Shown: piece after piece, positions 1 through 7,400 of the stretch | How positions within the stretch are numbered: the stretch's first letter is position 1 | Layout: each line of letters starts with the position of its first letter | Origin: Clostridium sp. UBA2485 | Lineage (GTDB): Bacteria; Bacillota; Clostridia; Clostridiales; Clostridiaceae | NCBI RefSeq assembly: GCF_002341865.1 | Contig: NZ_DDOV01000036.1 | Location: forward strand, 19,128-47,720 | DNA length: 28,593 nucleotides | Reading direction: 5' to 3' | Program-made: the position numbers and the translations under genes | The notes under the pieces: model-generated | The model's input: the letters and a program-made list of their open reading frames with translations, nothing else | Database searches by the model: none | What the model was told of the DNA's origin: nothing

Positions 1-120
1 GTTAAAAAATTAAAAAGAAGAACATGTTATGTTGAAATTGAAACTTTAAGTAACGTAGAAATACAGTCCTACAATAGCACAATTAAAAGTAATTACTTAA
101 ATGAAGTTACAGAGAAATAA
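1..120 (+). CDS. 3' end of an unidentified protein (partial)
   Basis: The first 39 codons of the window read open in frame 1 and end at a TAA at 118-120. The fragment is rich in Lys, Thr, Ser and Asn and ends in NYLNEVTEK. It shows no recognisable motif. The open frame running in from the window edge, ahead of yggS, makes a real gene end likely. In some clostridia a membrane-fusion (HlyD-like) protein precedes yggS, but nothing here proves that identity. Confidence 0.45.
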   Translation, partial: VKKLKRRTCYVEIETLSNVEIQSYNSTIKSNYLNEVTEK

Positions 121-226
121 TATACCAATTTTATGTATTTTTTTGCAGGAATTTTTCAATTTGATGAAGAATATATAAAAGAATATTAATTTTTGTTTTA
201 AGAATCACCATAAGGAGGTCAGAATA

Positions 227-886
227 TTGTCAATTGGACATAATTATGAAGCTATAATGAATAAAATTTCAAAAGAGATTACCTTAATTTCTGTATCTAA
301 GACTAAACCTGTTGAAGATCTAGTTGAAGCTTATGCGGCTGGAGCTAGAGATTTTGGTGAAAATAAGGTGCAAGAGTTAGACATGAAGTATGAACAATTG
401 CCTAAGGATATAAGATGGCATCTCATTGGACATCTACAAAGAAACAAAGTTAAATATTTGGTAGGTAAAGTCCATCTCATACATTCATTAGATAGTGTAA
501 GGTTAGCAGAGGAGATAGAAAAACAATTTTCAGCAAAAAATGAAATTGCTAATGTACTTATTCAAATTAATATAGGAAGAGAAGCTTCAAAAACTGGAGT
601 TAAAATAGAAGAGTTAGAAGAGCTAATAAATATTTGTGAAAGTTACAGTTCAATTAAGGTTAGAGGCTTAATGGCTACTATACCTATTGGTAATGAAGAG
701 AGCTGTAGATATTATTTTAGTGAAATGAAAAAAATCTTTGATGACTTAAGTACCAGAAGCTTTAAAAATATCTCTATGGAAATTTTGTCCATGGGAATGA
801 CTCATGACTATGAAATTGCTATTGAGGAAGGTAGCAATATGATAAGAGTTGGAGAAGGAATTTTTGGCAAAAGACAGTATAACTAA
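227..886 (+). CDS. yggS: YggS/YlmE-family PLP-binding protein (PLP homeostasis)
   Basis: This is a cytosolic PLP-binding protein of the YggS/PROSC family, single-domain TIM barrels with no known catalytic activity that buffer pyridoxal phosphate and affect amino-acid homeostasis. The PLP lysine is recognisable as K25 in VSKTKP. Further family motifs are FGENKVQE, WHLIGHLQRNK, INIGREASKTG, GLMATIP and the C-terminal SMGMTHDYEIAIEEGSNMIRVG segment. At 219 residues it has the usual length. It starts at a TTG (227) placed 8 nt after AAGGAGG at 212-218. It is the first gene of the ylm block and is followed 21 nt later by sepF, the arrangement next to divIVA typical of Firmicutes. Confidence 0.93.
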   Translation: MSIGHNYEAIMNKISKEITLISVSKTKPVEDLVEAYAAGARDFGENKVQELDMKYEQLPKDIRWHLIGHLQRNKVKYLVGKVHLIHSLDSVRLAEEIEKQFSAKNEIANVLIQINIGREASKTGVKIEELEELINICESYSSIKVRGLMATIPIGNEESCRYYFSEMKKIFDDLSTRSFKNISMEILSMGMTHDYEIAIEEGSNMIRVGEGIFGKRQYN

Positions 887-907
887 TAATTTAGGAGGTA
901 ATCATAA

Positions 908-1366
908 ATGGAAAAGAATATGTTTAACAAAGTTTTAACAATTTTAGGAATGGATGACAATATTGATGAAGAAGAAATGGATGAATTTGAAGAGCAAGAA
1001 GAAAATGAAGATGCCATTGATATAGAAACTTTTGCTTCAACTACTAAAAAACAAAATAAAATTGTAAATATCCACACAGCAACTTCTGCTAAAGTAGTAA
1101 TAATAAAACCACAAGAATATGATGAAGCAACAGCTATAGTGGACAACTTAAAAAATAGAAAAATAGTTCTTGTAAATATAAATGGTATAGAACAAAAGGT
1201 TGGACAGAGAATATTGGATTTTTTAATTGGAGCTGTATATTCATTAGAAGGAGATCTTCAGCAGGTAGAAAAAGGTGTATTTATACTATGTCCTTCAAAT
1301 GTTGAAGTCACTAATGATTTAAAAAGTGAACTATCAAGTAAAGGACTTTTTAGCTGGCCTAAATAA
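908..1366 (+). CDS. sepF: Cell division protein SepF (YlmF)
   Basis: SepF bundles FtsZ filaments and tethers them to the membrane at the division septum. The 152-residue protein has the family layout: a short amphipathic N-terminal helix (about residues 1-16) that can act as a membrane anchor, an acidic low-complexity linker (about 17-45), and the C-terminal SepF core (about 58-150). Core motifs are VVIIKPQEYDEA, RKIVLVNINGIE, QRILDFLIGAVYSLEG and FILCPSNVEV. A strong AGGAGGT at 893-899 precedes the ATG by 8 nt. Its stop codon overlaps the start of yggT by one base, so the two are probably translated in a coupled way. Confidence 0.95.
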   Translation: MEKNMFNKVLTILGMDDNIDEEEMDEFEEQEENEDAIDIETFASTTKKQNKIVNIHTATSAKVVIIKPQEYDEATAIVDNLKNRKIVLVNINGIEQKVGQRILDFLIGAVYSLEGDLQQVEKGVFILCPSNVEVTNDLKSELSSKGLFSWPK

Positions 1367-1641
1367 TGGTGGGACAAATGATAATTAGAATAGTAAATAT
1401 CTTTTTTGAAGTAATTAAAGCTACAATTTTAATAGAAGTATTATTAACTTGGATACCTAATGGGAGATATAGTAAGGTAGGTCAATTTATAAGAACATTT
1501 ACAGCTCCAATTATGGAGCCAGCAGAAAAAATAAATGATTTATTTCTAAAGGGTTTTGTTATTGATTTTTCTCCTATAATTGCTTATTTCTTAATATATG
1601 TTATACAGGGAATTATATTATCGGTATTGGTAAGAATATAA
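1366..1641 (+). CDS. yggT: YggT-family membrane protein
   Basis: This is a small integral membrane protein of the YggT family, found beside sepF and divIVA in Firmicutes. Its molecular role is not settled; osmotic tolerance and cell-envelope functions have been suggested. The 91-residue sequence has two hydrophobic segments (about residues 6-26 and 66-90) joined by a loop containing LLTWIPNGRYSKVGQF and the APIMEPAE segment typical of the family. The start is uncertain. The ATG at 1366 overlaps the sepF stop and lacks a good upstream Shine-Dalgarno sequence, while an in-frame ATG at 1378 follows GGTGGG and would give 87 residues. Confidence 0.85.
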   Translation: MVGQMIIRIVNIFFEVIKATILIEVLLTWIPNGRYSKVGQFIRTFTAPIMEPAEKINDLFLKGFVIDFSPIIAYFLIYVIQGIILSVLVRI

Positions 1642-1642
1642 T

Positions 1643-2425
1643 ATGAATATTATAACAAAAGAAGCTTTTATAAATAATTTTTTAGAATATGAGAATAATT
1701 CAATATCAAAGCTTTATAATCAAATTATTTTAGCAAAAAAAATTAATGGGACAATATACAGCAAAGTTTTTACATACCCTGATATTTATAAAAAACTTAA
1801 GAATATGGAGAATAATCTACAAGTTAAGGTTTATTGTAATGGTGTTTTTGAAGAATTTGATAGAGCAATGTTAGCCTTTGACTGTTATGAAGAACCTCAT
1901 TATTATCCTATAGATTTATTAAAGATATGTAATAAATCCAAATTTAAAAATCTACAACATAAGGATTATTTAGGTGCAATAATGTCTCTAGGAATAAAAA
2001 GAGAACTATTAGGTGATTTAATTCTAGAAGAAGAATGTTGTTATGTGCCTGTATATAATGAAATTACAGATTTTATTATACTTAACTTGACTAATATTAA
2101 TACTTGTCCTTGTGAAGTTATAATAGTAGATGAGCCATTAAGAAATGCACCTAAAATTAAATTTGAAGAGAGAACCATAGTAGTTACATCTTTAAGGTTA
2201 GATAATATAATTAGTTCCTTATGTAATGTATCTCGAAGTAAGGCTTTAGAACTTATAGAAGGTAACAAAATATTGCTAAACCATATTGGAATTTCAAAAA
2301 AGGATAAATTACTTTGTAGTGGAGATATATTGACTATTAGAGGTTATGGGAAATTTAAGATTTGTGATTTTATAAATAAAACACAAAGCCAAAGACTTAG
2401 AATTTCTATAAAAAAGTACAATTAA
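1643..2425 (+). CDS. ylmH: YlmH-family RNA-binding protein with S4 domain
   Basis: This is a cytosolic S4-domain protein of the YlmH family. Work in Bacillus and Streptococcus links YlmH to ribosome-associated quality control (alternative tailing of stalled nascent chains), while its position in the division cluster is conserved. The 260-residue protein has the N-terminal YlmH region (about 1-100), a middle segment with LQHKDYLGAIMSLGIKRELLGDL (residues 104-126, the family signature) and a C-terminal S4 domain (about 184-245) beginning LRLDNIISSLCNVSR. It starts 1 nt after the yggT stop and is followed by divIVA within 16 nt, consistent with one transcript. Confidence 0.92.
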   Translation: MNIITKEAFINNFLEYENNSISKLYNQIILAKKINGTIYSKVFTYPDIYKKLKNMENNLQVKVYCNGVFEEFDRAMLAFDCYEEPHYYPIDLLKICNKSKFKNLQHKDYLGAIMSLGIKRELLGDLILEEECCYVPVYNEITDFIILNLTNINTCPCEVIIVDEPLRNAPKIKFEERTIVVTSLRLDNIISSLCNVSRSKALELIEGNKILLNHIGISKKDKLLCSGDILTIRGYGKFKICDFINKTQSQRLRISIKKYN

Positions 2426-2440
2426 TTAGGGGTGATTTAC

Positions 2441-3043
2441 GTGAGATTAACTTCAATAGATATTAATAATAAAGAATTTAAAAGATCTATGAGAGGATAT
2501 AATTTAGATGAAGTTGATGAATTTCTAGAAAAAGTTTCAGAGGACTATGAAGGAATTTATAAAGAAAATGCAACTTTAAAAGAAAGAATTTCAGTTTTTG
2601 AAGATAAATTAGATCATTATTCAAAAATAGAAGCAACAATTCAAAGTACGCTATTATTGGCACAAAATGCTGCTGAACAAGCTAAGATAACAGCACAAAA
2701 TGAAGCTGAACTTATACTTAGAAATGCTAATGAATCTGCAAAGAAGATTTTAGATAAAGCACATAGTGATGTACTTCAAATTAATGATGAGTTTGACAAA
2801 ACTAAGCAAGAATTTTTAAAATTTAGAACTAAGTTTAGAAATTTTATGGTAAGCCAATTAGAAATGTTTGAATCTTTGGAAAAGGATTTTGATAAGAACT
2901 ATAATATATCAAATATTATAGAAGAAAATGTAGAAGAAAAGGGCTTAGACAATTTAAAAGAACCAGATTTAGATAAAGAAAATTTAAATTATGATGCTAC
3001 AGAACTAGAAGAAATAAAGAGCTTTTTTGCTAATAATGATTAA
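2441..3043 (+). CDS. divIVA: DivIVA-family cell pole/septum protein
   Basis: DivIVA senses negative membrane curvature and organises partners at poles and septa, including chromosome anchoring during sporulation. The N-terminal membrane-binding module is clear (RLTSIDINNKEFKRSMRGY, then NLDEVDEFLEKV). A coiled coil follows from about residue 30 to 140, with an Ala-rich central stretch (about 70-105) and a Glu/Asp/Asn-rich tail. I place the start at the GTG at 2441, 6 nt after AGGGGTGA at 2428-2435. The upstream in-frame GTG at 2432 lies inside that Shine-Dalgarno sequence. The resulting 200-residue protein then begins at the canonical MRLTS motif. It ends the ylm block and is followed at once by a terminator. 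Confidence 0.93.
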   Translation: MRLTSIDINNKEFKRSMRGYNLDEVDEFLEKVSEDYEGIYKENATLKERISVFEDKLDHYSKIEATIQSTLLLAQNAAEQAKITAQNEAELILRNANESAKKILDKAHSDVLQINDEFDKTKQEFLKFRTKFRNFMVSQLEMFESLEKDFDKNYNISNIIEENVEEKGLDNLKEPDLDKENLNYDATELEEIKSFFANND

Positions 3044-3071
3044 AATCTCACTTTTACAGTGAGATTTTTTT
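3043..3071 (+). terminator. Rho-independent terminator after divIVA
   Basis: A 9-bp perfect stem (AAATCTCAC at 3043-3051 with GTGAGATTT at 3059-3067) with a 7-nt loop leads into a run of T to 3071. The left arm begins at the last base of the divIVA stop codon. Confidence 0.9.
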
Positions 3072-3117
3072 AACTAAAGTTTGGTATAATATGAATATAT
3101 AGATACAATCTTTAAAG

Positions 3118-3392
3118 AATTGAGAATTGACGATTGACGATTTTTCTTAATTCACAATTCACGATGCACAATTCACAATTGAGGATATTTCTCAGTGAAA
3201 ACTGAGAAATTTAAAATTGATTCTGTAGCGGAGAACAGTGTTCGCCACATATTATTACATTAATATTAAATTATAAGACAGATGAAAAACTGGCGAACAC
3301 TGTTCGCACCTACAAAAATACATTAAAGAAATTATTTTTACTAAAAAAATTTCAACCGCAATTATGCATTGCGAATTGTACATTAAAATAAT
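3118..3392. repeat. Heptamer-structured dispersed intergenic repeat, copy A
   Basis: The spacer between divIVA and aroB (about 375 nt) holds no gene. It starts with 7-bp units AATTGAG, AATTGAC and GATTGAC (3118-3138), then AATTCAC, AATTCAC, GATGCAC, AATTCAC and AATTGAG (3149-3183). A 10-bp hairpin follows with arms 3187-3196 and 3201-3210 and a GAAA loop. An inverted-repeat element lies at 3224-3314. The right end (about 3324-3392) contains AATTTCAACC followed by AATT-rich units, and closely matches the right end of the copy near 22.44-22.51 kb. No coding potential is visible. It looks like a non-coding repeat of the kind scattered in clostridial genomes. Confidence 0.75.
3224..3314. repeat. 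91-bp element with 24-bp terminal inverted repeats
   Basis: The left arm 3224-3247 and right arm 3291-3314 are reverse complements at 21 of 24 positions, including a perfect 15-base core (GAACAGTGTTCGCCA against TGGCGAACACTGTTC). Each arm itself contains the odd palindrome GAACA-G-TGTTC. The 43-nt interior is AT-rich and non-coding. The GC-rich arms stand out from their surroundings, as if inserted into the larger repeat. It resembles small palindromic or MITE-like elements. No target-site duplication is obvious. Confidence 0.7.
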
Positions 3393-3419
3393 TGGTCGTA
3401 TTTTAAAAGGAGAAAGTAT

Positions 3420-4508
3420 ATGAAAGAAATCTGTATAAATAGTAGAAACAAAAATTATAAGGTTTATATAGATAATGATATTAGTAAAATATTTTTAGCT
3501 TTTAATGAGCATAAATTAAAGAGTACAGATAAATTTTATATAATAACCGATGATAAAGTTTATTCACTGTATGAAAAAAAGCTAAAATTGCTAATGAAAA
3601 ATTATAATTATAAAATTTTTGTTTTTAATCAAGGAGAAGAAAATAAAACTTATAAAACCGTAGAAGAAATTTATAATTTTTTGATAGAAAATAATGCAGA
3701 TAGAAATAGCATATTAATTGCTTTTGGTGGAGGTATTGTTGGAGATACAGTTGGATTTGTAGCTGCAACATTTATGAGAGGTATAAAATATATAAATGTA
3801 CCTACTACATTAATATCACAGGTAGACAGTGCTATAGGTGGCAAAGTAGCTTATAATATAAAGGGAATAAAAAATGCTATAGGTTGTTTTTATGATCCTA
3901 TATTTGTCTTTGTTTCCGTTAACTTTTTAAAGACTTTAAATAAAATGCAGTTTATAAGTGGTCTTGGTGAAGTTATAAAATATGGTCTTATAGAAAGTTC
4001 AGAGCTATTAAAGTATATAAAAGAAAATATTAAAGCTATAATGGAATTAGAAAATGATAAGTTATTATATATAGTTAAAGAATGTTTAAAAATTAAGGCT
4101 TCGGTAGTTGAGAAGGATTATGAAGATTTGGGATATAGAAACATATTAAATTTTGGGCATACTATAGGTCATGCTATAGAGTCAGATTCAAATTATTTAA
4201 TTCCACATGGTATAGCAGTGGCTTTAGGTAGTTTAACTTCCATAAAAATATCTGAAATGAAATTAAAATTGAATACAAACATCTATAAAGAAATAGAAAA
4301 TCTCTATAAAAAAATAAATATAGAAACCTTTTACAAAGTTGACAATTTGGACTTGTTTTTGTATTCTATAAAGCATGATAAGAAAATGGAAGGTAATAAT
4401 ATAAAATTTACATTGCTAGAAGATGTTGGTGCTTGTAAAATAAAGATAGATGTTAGTGAAGAGGAAATAATAGAAGCACTAAAGGAAAGCATAGGAAGGA
4501 GTTATTAA
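3420..4508 (+). CDS. aroB: 3-dehydroquinate synthase (AroB)
   Basis: AroB converts DAHP to 3-dehydroquinate, the second step of the shikimate pathway, using NAD+ and a divalent metal in the cytosol. The 362-residue protein shows the nucleotide-binding GGGIVGDTVGFVAATFMRG segment (about 103-121), VPTTLISQVDSAIGGK (about 127-142) and the metal ligands E184 (GLGEVIKYG), H247 (NFGHTIGHA) and H263 (PHGIAVA), spaced as in known enzymes. AGGAG upstream of the ATG supports the start. It is the first gene of aroB-mtnN-aroF-aroA, with 1 nt separating it from mtnN. It has the usual length and no missing key residue. Confidence 0.96.
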   Translation: MKEICINSRNKNYKVYIDNDISKIFLAFNEHKLKSTDKFYIITDDKVYSLYEKKLKLLMKNYNYKIFVFNQGEENKTYKTVEEIYNFLIENNADRNSILIAFGGGIVGDTVGFVAATFMRGIKYINVPTTLISQVDSAIGGKVAYNIKGIKNAIGCFYDPIFVFVSVNFLKTLNKMQFISGLGEVIKYGLIESSELLKYIKENIKAIMELENDKLLYIVKECLKIKASVVEKDYEDLGYRNILNFGHTIGHAIESDSNYLIPHGIAVALGSLTSIKISEMKLKLNTNIYKEIENLYKKINIETFYKVDNLDLFLYSIKHDKKMEGNNIKFTLLEDVGACKIKIDVSEEEIIEALKESIGRSY

Positions 4509-4509
4509 T

Positions 4510-5202
4510 ATGACAATTGGAATAATAGGTGCCATGGAAGAAGAGGTACAAATTTTAATAGATGAAATGCAGGTTGAAAGTAAAATTGAAAAGGCAAATA
4601 TGTGCTTTAATAAAGGTAGAATTTTTGGTAAAGAAGTAGTAATTGTAAAGAGTGGAATAGGCAAGGTAAATGCAGCTGTTTGTACTCAAATATTAGTGGA
4701 TGATTATAAGGCAAATGCTGTTATAAACGTCGGAATAGCTGGAGGTATAGGGGAAGAAATATATCCAGGAGATATAGTTATTGCTAGCGATTTAGTTCAA
4801 CATGATATGGATACTTCAGCTTTTGGAGATAAGATAGGACAAATTCCACGAATGGATGTTTTTGATTTTAAATGTGATAGTAAACTTATAAAATATGCAA
4901 AAAATGCTTGTGAAGACCTTAAGGACCATAAAAGTTTTGTTGGAAGAATAGTATCAGGAGATCAGTTTATTGCAGATGTAGAGAAAATTAGATGGCTAAA
5001 GAATGAGTTCGAAGCTTTAGCTTGTGAAATGGAAGGCGCTAGTATAGCTCATGTTGCATATTTAAATAATATTCCCTTTATAATAATACGATCTATATCA
5101 GATAATGCAAATAATGGTGCTCATATGGATTATGAGAAGTTTAAAGATATAGCAGTAGAAAACTCCAACAATATATTAAAAAACATGCTAAGAGCTATGT
5201 AG
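4510..5202 (+). CDS. mtnN: 5'-methylthioadenosine/S-adenosylhomocysteine nucleosidase
   Basis: MtnN (Pfs) hydrolyses methylthioadenosine, S-adenosylhomocysteine and 5'-deoxyadenosine to adenine and the sugar, recycling by-products of SAM metabolism. All family landmarks are present in 230 residues: GIIGAMEEEV with E12, SGIGKVNAA, the GIAGGI loop (76-80), GDIVIASDLVQHDMD, VSGDQFI, CEMEGAS with M174/E175 for ribose contact, and SISDNA with catalytic D198. GGAAGGAG within the end of aroB precedes the ATG, which lies 1 nt past the aroB stop. It sits between two shikimate genes, so it is very likely cotranscribed with them, although it belongs to another pathway. Confidence 0.96.
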   Translation: MTIGIIGAMEEEVQILIDEMQVESKIEKANMCFNKGRIFGKEVVIVKSGIGKVNAAVCTQILVDDYKANAVINVGIAGGIGEEIYPGDIVIASDLVQHDMDTSAFGDKIGQIPRMDVFDFKCDSKLIKYAKNACEDLKDHKSFVGRIVSGDQFIADVEKIRWLKNEFEALACEMEGASIAHVAYLNNIPFIIIRSISDNANNGAHMDYEKFKDIAVENSNNILKNMLRAM

Positions 5203-5213
5203 GTGAGCTTTTT

Positions 5214-6014
5214 ATGGAAAATTTATTAGTAGGAAATAATAGTGGTCCTAAAATAATAGTTAAAGTAAAAGATATAACTATTGGTGAAAAAGAGAAAGTA
5301 ATAATATCTGGTCCTTGTTCTGTAGAAAATTATAATACTATGAAAGAAATTGGAAAAGAATTAAAAGATATGGGAGTACATATTTTAAGAGGAGGAGCTT
5401 TTAAGCCTCGAACTTCTCCTTATGATTTTCAAGGACTTAAATATGAAGGAGTAAAAATTCTTCATGAGGTTGGAAAAGAGTTTAATATGCCTATAGTAAC
5501 AGAAATAATGGATGCAAGAGATATTGAAAAATGTATAGATTATATAGATATGATACAAGTAGGCTCAAGAAATATGTACAATTATACATTGCTTAAAGAA
5601 TTAGGCAAGTGTAATTTACCTATATTATTAAAAAGGGGCATGAGTGCTACAATAACTGAGTGGCTCAATGCTGCAGAATATATTATGTCTAGTGGGAATG
5701 AAAGTGTAGTGCTTTGTGAAAGAGGTATTAGAACTTTTGAAACCTATACTAGAAACACTTTAGATTTAAATAGTGTAGCGGTAATAAAAGAAAAATGCAG
5801 AATACCGATAGTTGTAGATCCTAGTCATGGAACAGGTAGAAGAGAGCTAGTAGAAAGAATGGCTATAGCAAGCATTGCTAGTGGAGCTGATGGAGTTATG
5901 ATAGAAAGTCATATAGAGCCAGATAGAGCGATTTCTGATTCAAAGCAAACTGTATCTATGGATATAATGAAATCTATAGTTTCAAAAGTTAATGAATTAA
6001 AAAATATTTTTTAG
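5214..6014 (+). CDS. aroF: 3-deoxy-7-phosphoheptulonate (DAHP) synthase, type I-beta
   Basis: This enzyme condenses phosphoenolpyruvate and erythrose-4-phosphate to DAHP, the entry step to chorismate. The 266-residue protein has the KDSA-like core: GPCSVEN at 33-39 with the metal-binding Cys, RGGAFKPRTSPYDFQG at about 59-74, IQVGSRNMYN, LLKRGMSAT, CERGIRTFE and VDPSHGTGR. Neither an N-terminal ferredoxin-like/ACT extension nor a chorismate-mutase domain is attached, so a built-in feedback domain is not visible. An AGGTGA Shine-Dalgarno sequence at the mtnN stop serves the ATG. The next gene, aroA, starts 11 nt downstream. The symbol varies between databases (aroF, aroG or aroA). Confidence 0.94.
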   Translation: MENLLVGNNSGPKIIVKVKDITIGEKEKVIISGPCSVENYNTMKEIGKELKDMGVHILRGGAFKPRTSPYDFQGLKYEGVKILHEVGKEFNMPIVTEIMDARDIEKCIDYIDMIQVGSRNMYNYTLLKELGKCNLPILLKRGMSATITEWLNAAEYIMSSGNESVVLCERGIRTFETYTRNTLDLNSVAVIKEKCRIPIVVDPSHGTGRRELVERMAIASIASGADGVMIESHIEPDRAISDSKQTVSMDIMKSIVSKVNELKNIF

Positions 6015-6025
6015 GAGATATAACT

Positions 6026-7327
6026 ATGGATTTAGTAGTTAAAGGATATAAGAAATTTAAAGATTTAGTTATTGATATTCCTGGAGATAAATCTATTGCA
6101 CATAGATCCTTAATAATTGGTTCCATGCCAAAGGGGAATTATAACATTTATAATTTCCCTTTTAGTGAAGATTGTTTATCAACAGTCCAATGTATGAAAG
6201 AATTGGGCGTTGACGTTGTTTTACATGAAAATAAACTGTCTGTAACTTCTCCAGGCTATAAAAATTTCAATGATAAAGTAGAAGTTTTAAATGTGAACAA
6301 TTCTGGAACTGCGGCAAGATTGCTAAGTGGACTTTTAAGTGGATGCAATATAGAGACTACACTAATTGGAGATAATTCATTGAGTAATAGACCGATGAAA
6401 AGAATTGTAGAACCCTTAAGATTAATGGGGGCGAATATTTGTTGTAAAGATGAAAAACTTCCTTTGAAATTCAAAAAAAATAATGGATTAAAAGGTATTA
6501 AATATGAGATTCCTATTGCATCAGCGCAAGTGAAATCCTGTATTTTAATTGGAGGATATTTATCAAAAGGAAGAACAGAAGTCATAGAAAATATACCTAC
6601 TAGAGATCACACAGAAAATATGTTTGAATATCTAGGATGTCATATTGAAAGAAAAGAAAACACTATTGCTATAGAGAATTCCTCTATGAATTCAAAGGAC
6701 ATATTTGTTCCTGGAGATCCTTCTTCAGCAGCTTTTTTAATTGGAGCAACCTTATTAGGAGAAAACTCTTCTATAAAAATCGAGAATGTTCTATTAAATA
6801 AAGGAAGGATAAAGTATATTGAAATCCTAAAAAAAATGGGTGGCAAAATTACAGTAAATAATAAAGGGCATATAAATGAAGAACCTGTAGGAGATATTAT
6901 AGTTTATAGTAGTAAGTTAAATGGATTAATTGTAGAAAGTGAAGATATACCAAGTATTATAGATGAAATACCAATGTTAAGTGTGGTTGCAGCTTTTAGC
7001 AGTGGAAAAACTGTATTTAAAGAAGTAGAGGAACTGAAATATAAAGAATGTAATAGGGTAGAAGCTATAATAAACAATTTAAAGAGTTTAGGAATAGAGG
7101 CATATTATAATGATAATAATATTGAAATATTAGGATTAAATGATTATATTAAAAAAGATGCCTATATAAATTCTTATAAGGATCACAGAATTGCATTAGC
7201 CTTTTTAATGGCTTCTATGAGAAATAAAGGAGTAACTACTATTGGTGATTATCAATGTAGTAATGTTTCTTTTCCTAATTCATTAGTGTATTTTAAAAAT
7301 ATTATAAATATAATTAATGAATTGTAA
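6026..7327 (+). CDS. aroA: 3-phosphoshikimate 1-carboxyvinyltransferase (EPSP synthase), class II-like
   Basis: EPSP synthase transfers the enolpyruvyl group of PEP to shikimate-3-phosphate, the sixth pathway step. The 433-residue protein has PGDKSIAHR at 19-27, NNSGTAARLL at 91-100, GDNSLSNRPMKR at about 115-126, SAQVK at 166-170, IPTRDHTENM at about 190-199, PGDPSSAAF, and a C-terminal KDHRIALAF. SAQxK, RxHxE (RDHTE) and NxxTR, together with Leu where class I enzymes have Pro101 after the GTAxR motif, point to class II. This class is often poorly inhibited by glyphosate, but that is inference from motifs. It ends the first aro block; aroC does not follow. Confidence 0.95.
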   Translation: MDLVVKGYKKFKDLVIDIPGDKSIAHRSLIIGSMPKGNYNIYNFPFSEDCLSTVQCMKELGVDVVLHENKLSVTSPGYKNFNDKVEVLNVNNSGTAARLLSGLLSGCNIETTLIGDNSLSNRPMKRIVEPLRLMGANICCKDEKLPLKFKKNNGLKGIKYEIPIASAQVKSCILIGGYLSKGRTEVIENIPTRDHTENMFEYLGCHIERKENTIAIENSSMNSKDIFVPGDPSSAAFLIGATLLGENSSIKIENVLLNKGRIKYIEILKKMGGKITVNNKGHINEEPVGDIIVYSSKLNGLIVESEDIPSIIDEIPMLSVVAAFSSGKTVFKEVEELKYKECNRVEAIINNLKSLGIEAYYNDNNIEILGLNDYIKKDAYINSYKDHRIALAFLMASMRNKGVTTIGDYQCSNVSFPNSLVYFKNIINIINEL

Positions 7328-7400
7328 TAAAATTTAGTTATATTGAGAAAATAATTAAGAGTGGTAAATTTATTAGCTTTTATTTGAGGAGTGGATAAAA

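Noticed and set aside
883..1146. Minus-strand frames of 60-160 codons opposite sepF, ylmH, mtnN, aroA, rlmL-like, pilB, spoIIIAC-AE and spoIIIAG
   Set aside because: They are antisense shadows of well-recognised genes, with Ser/Ile/Leu-rich composition expected from reading AT-rich genes backwards, and no ribosome binding sites.
3118..3183. Regular short tandem units suggestive of a CRISPR array
   Set aside because: Units are 7 bp without unique spacers, and no cas gene is in the window.
3234..3244. GAACAGTGTTC / GAACACTGTTCG resembling a Gram-positive LexA box
   Set aside because: LexA (DinR) sites have GAAC-N4-GTTC; here the spacing is N3, and the motif lies in inverted-repeat arms with no promoter of a damage-response gene nearby.
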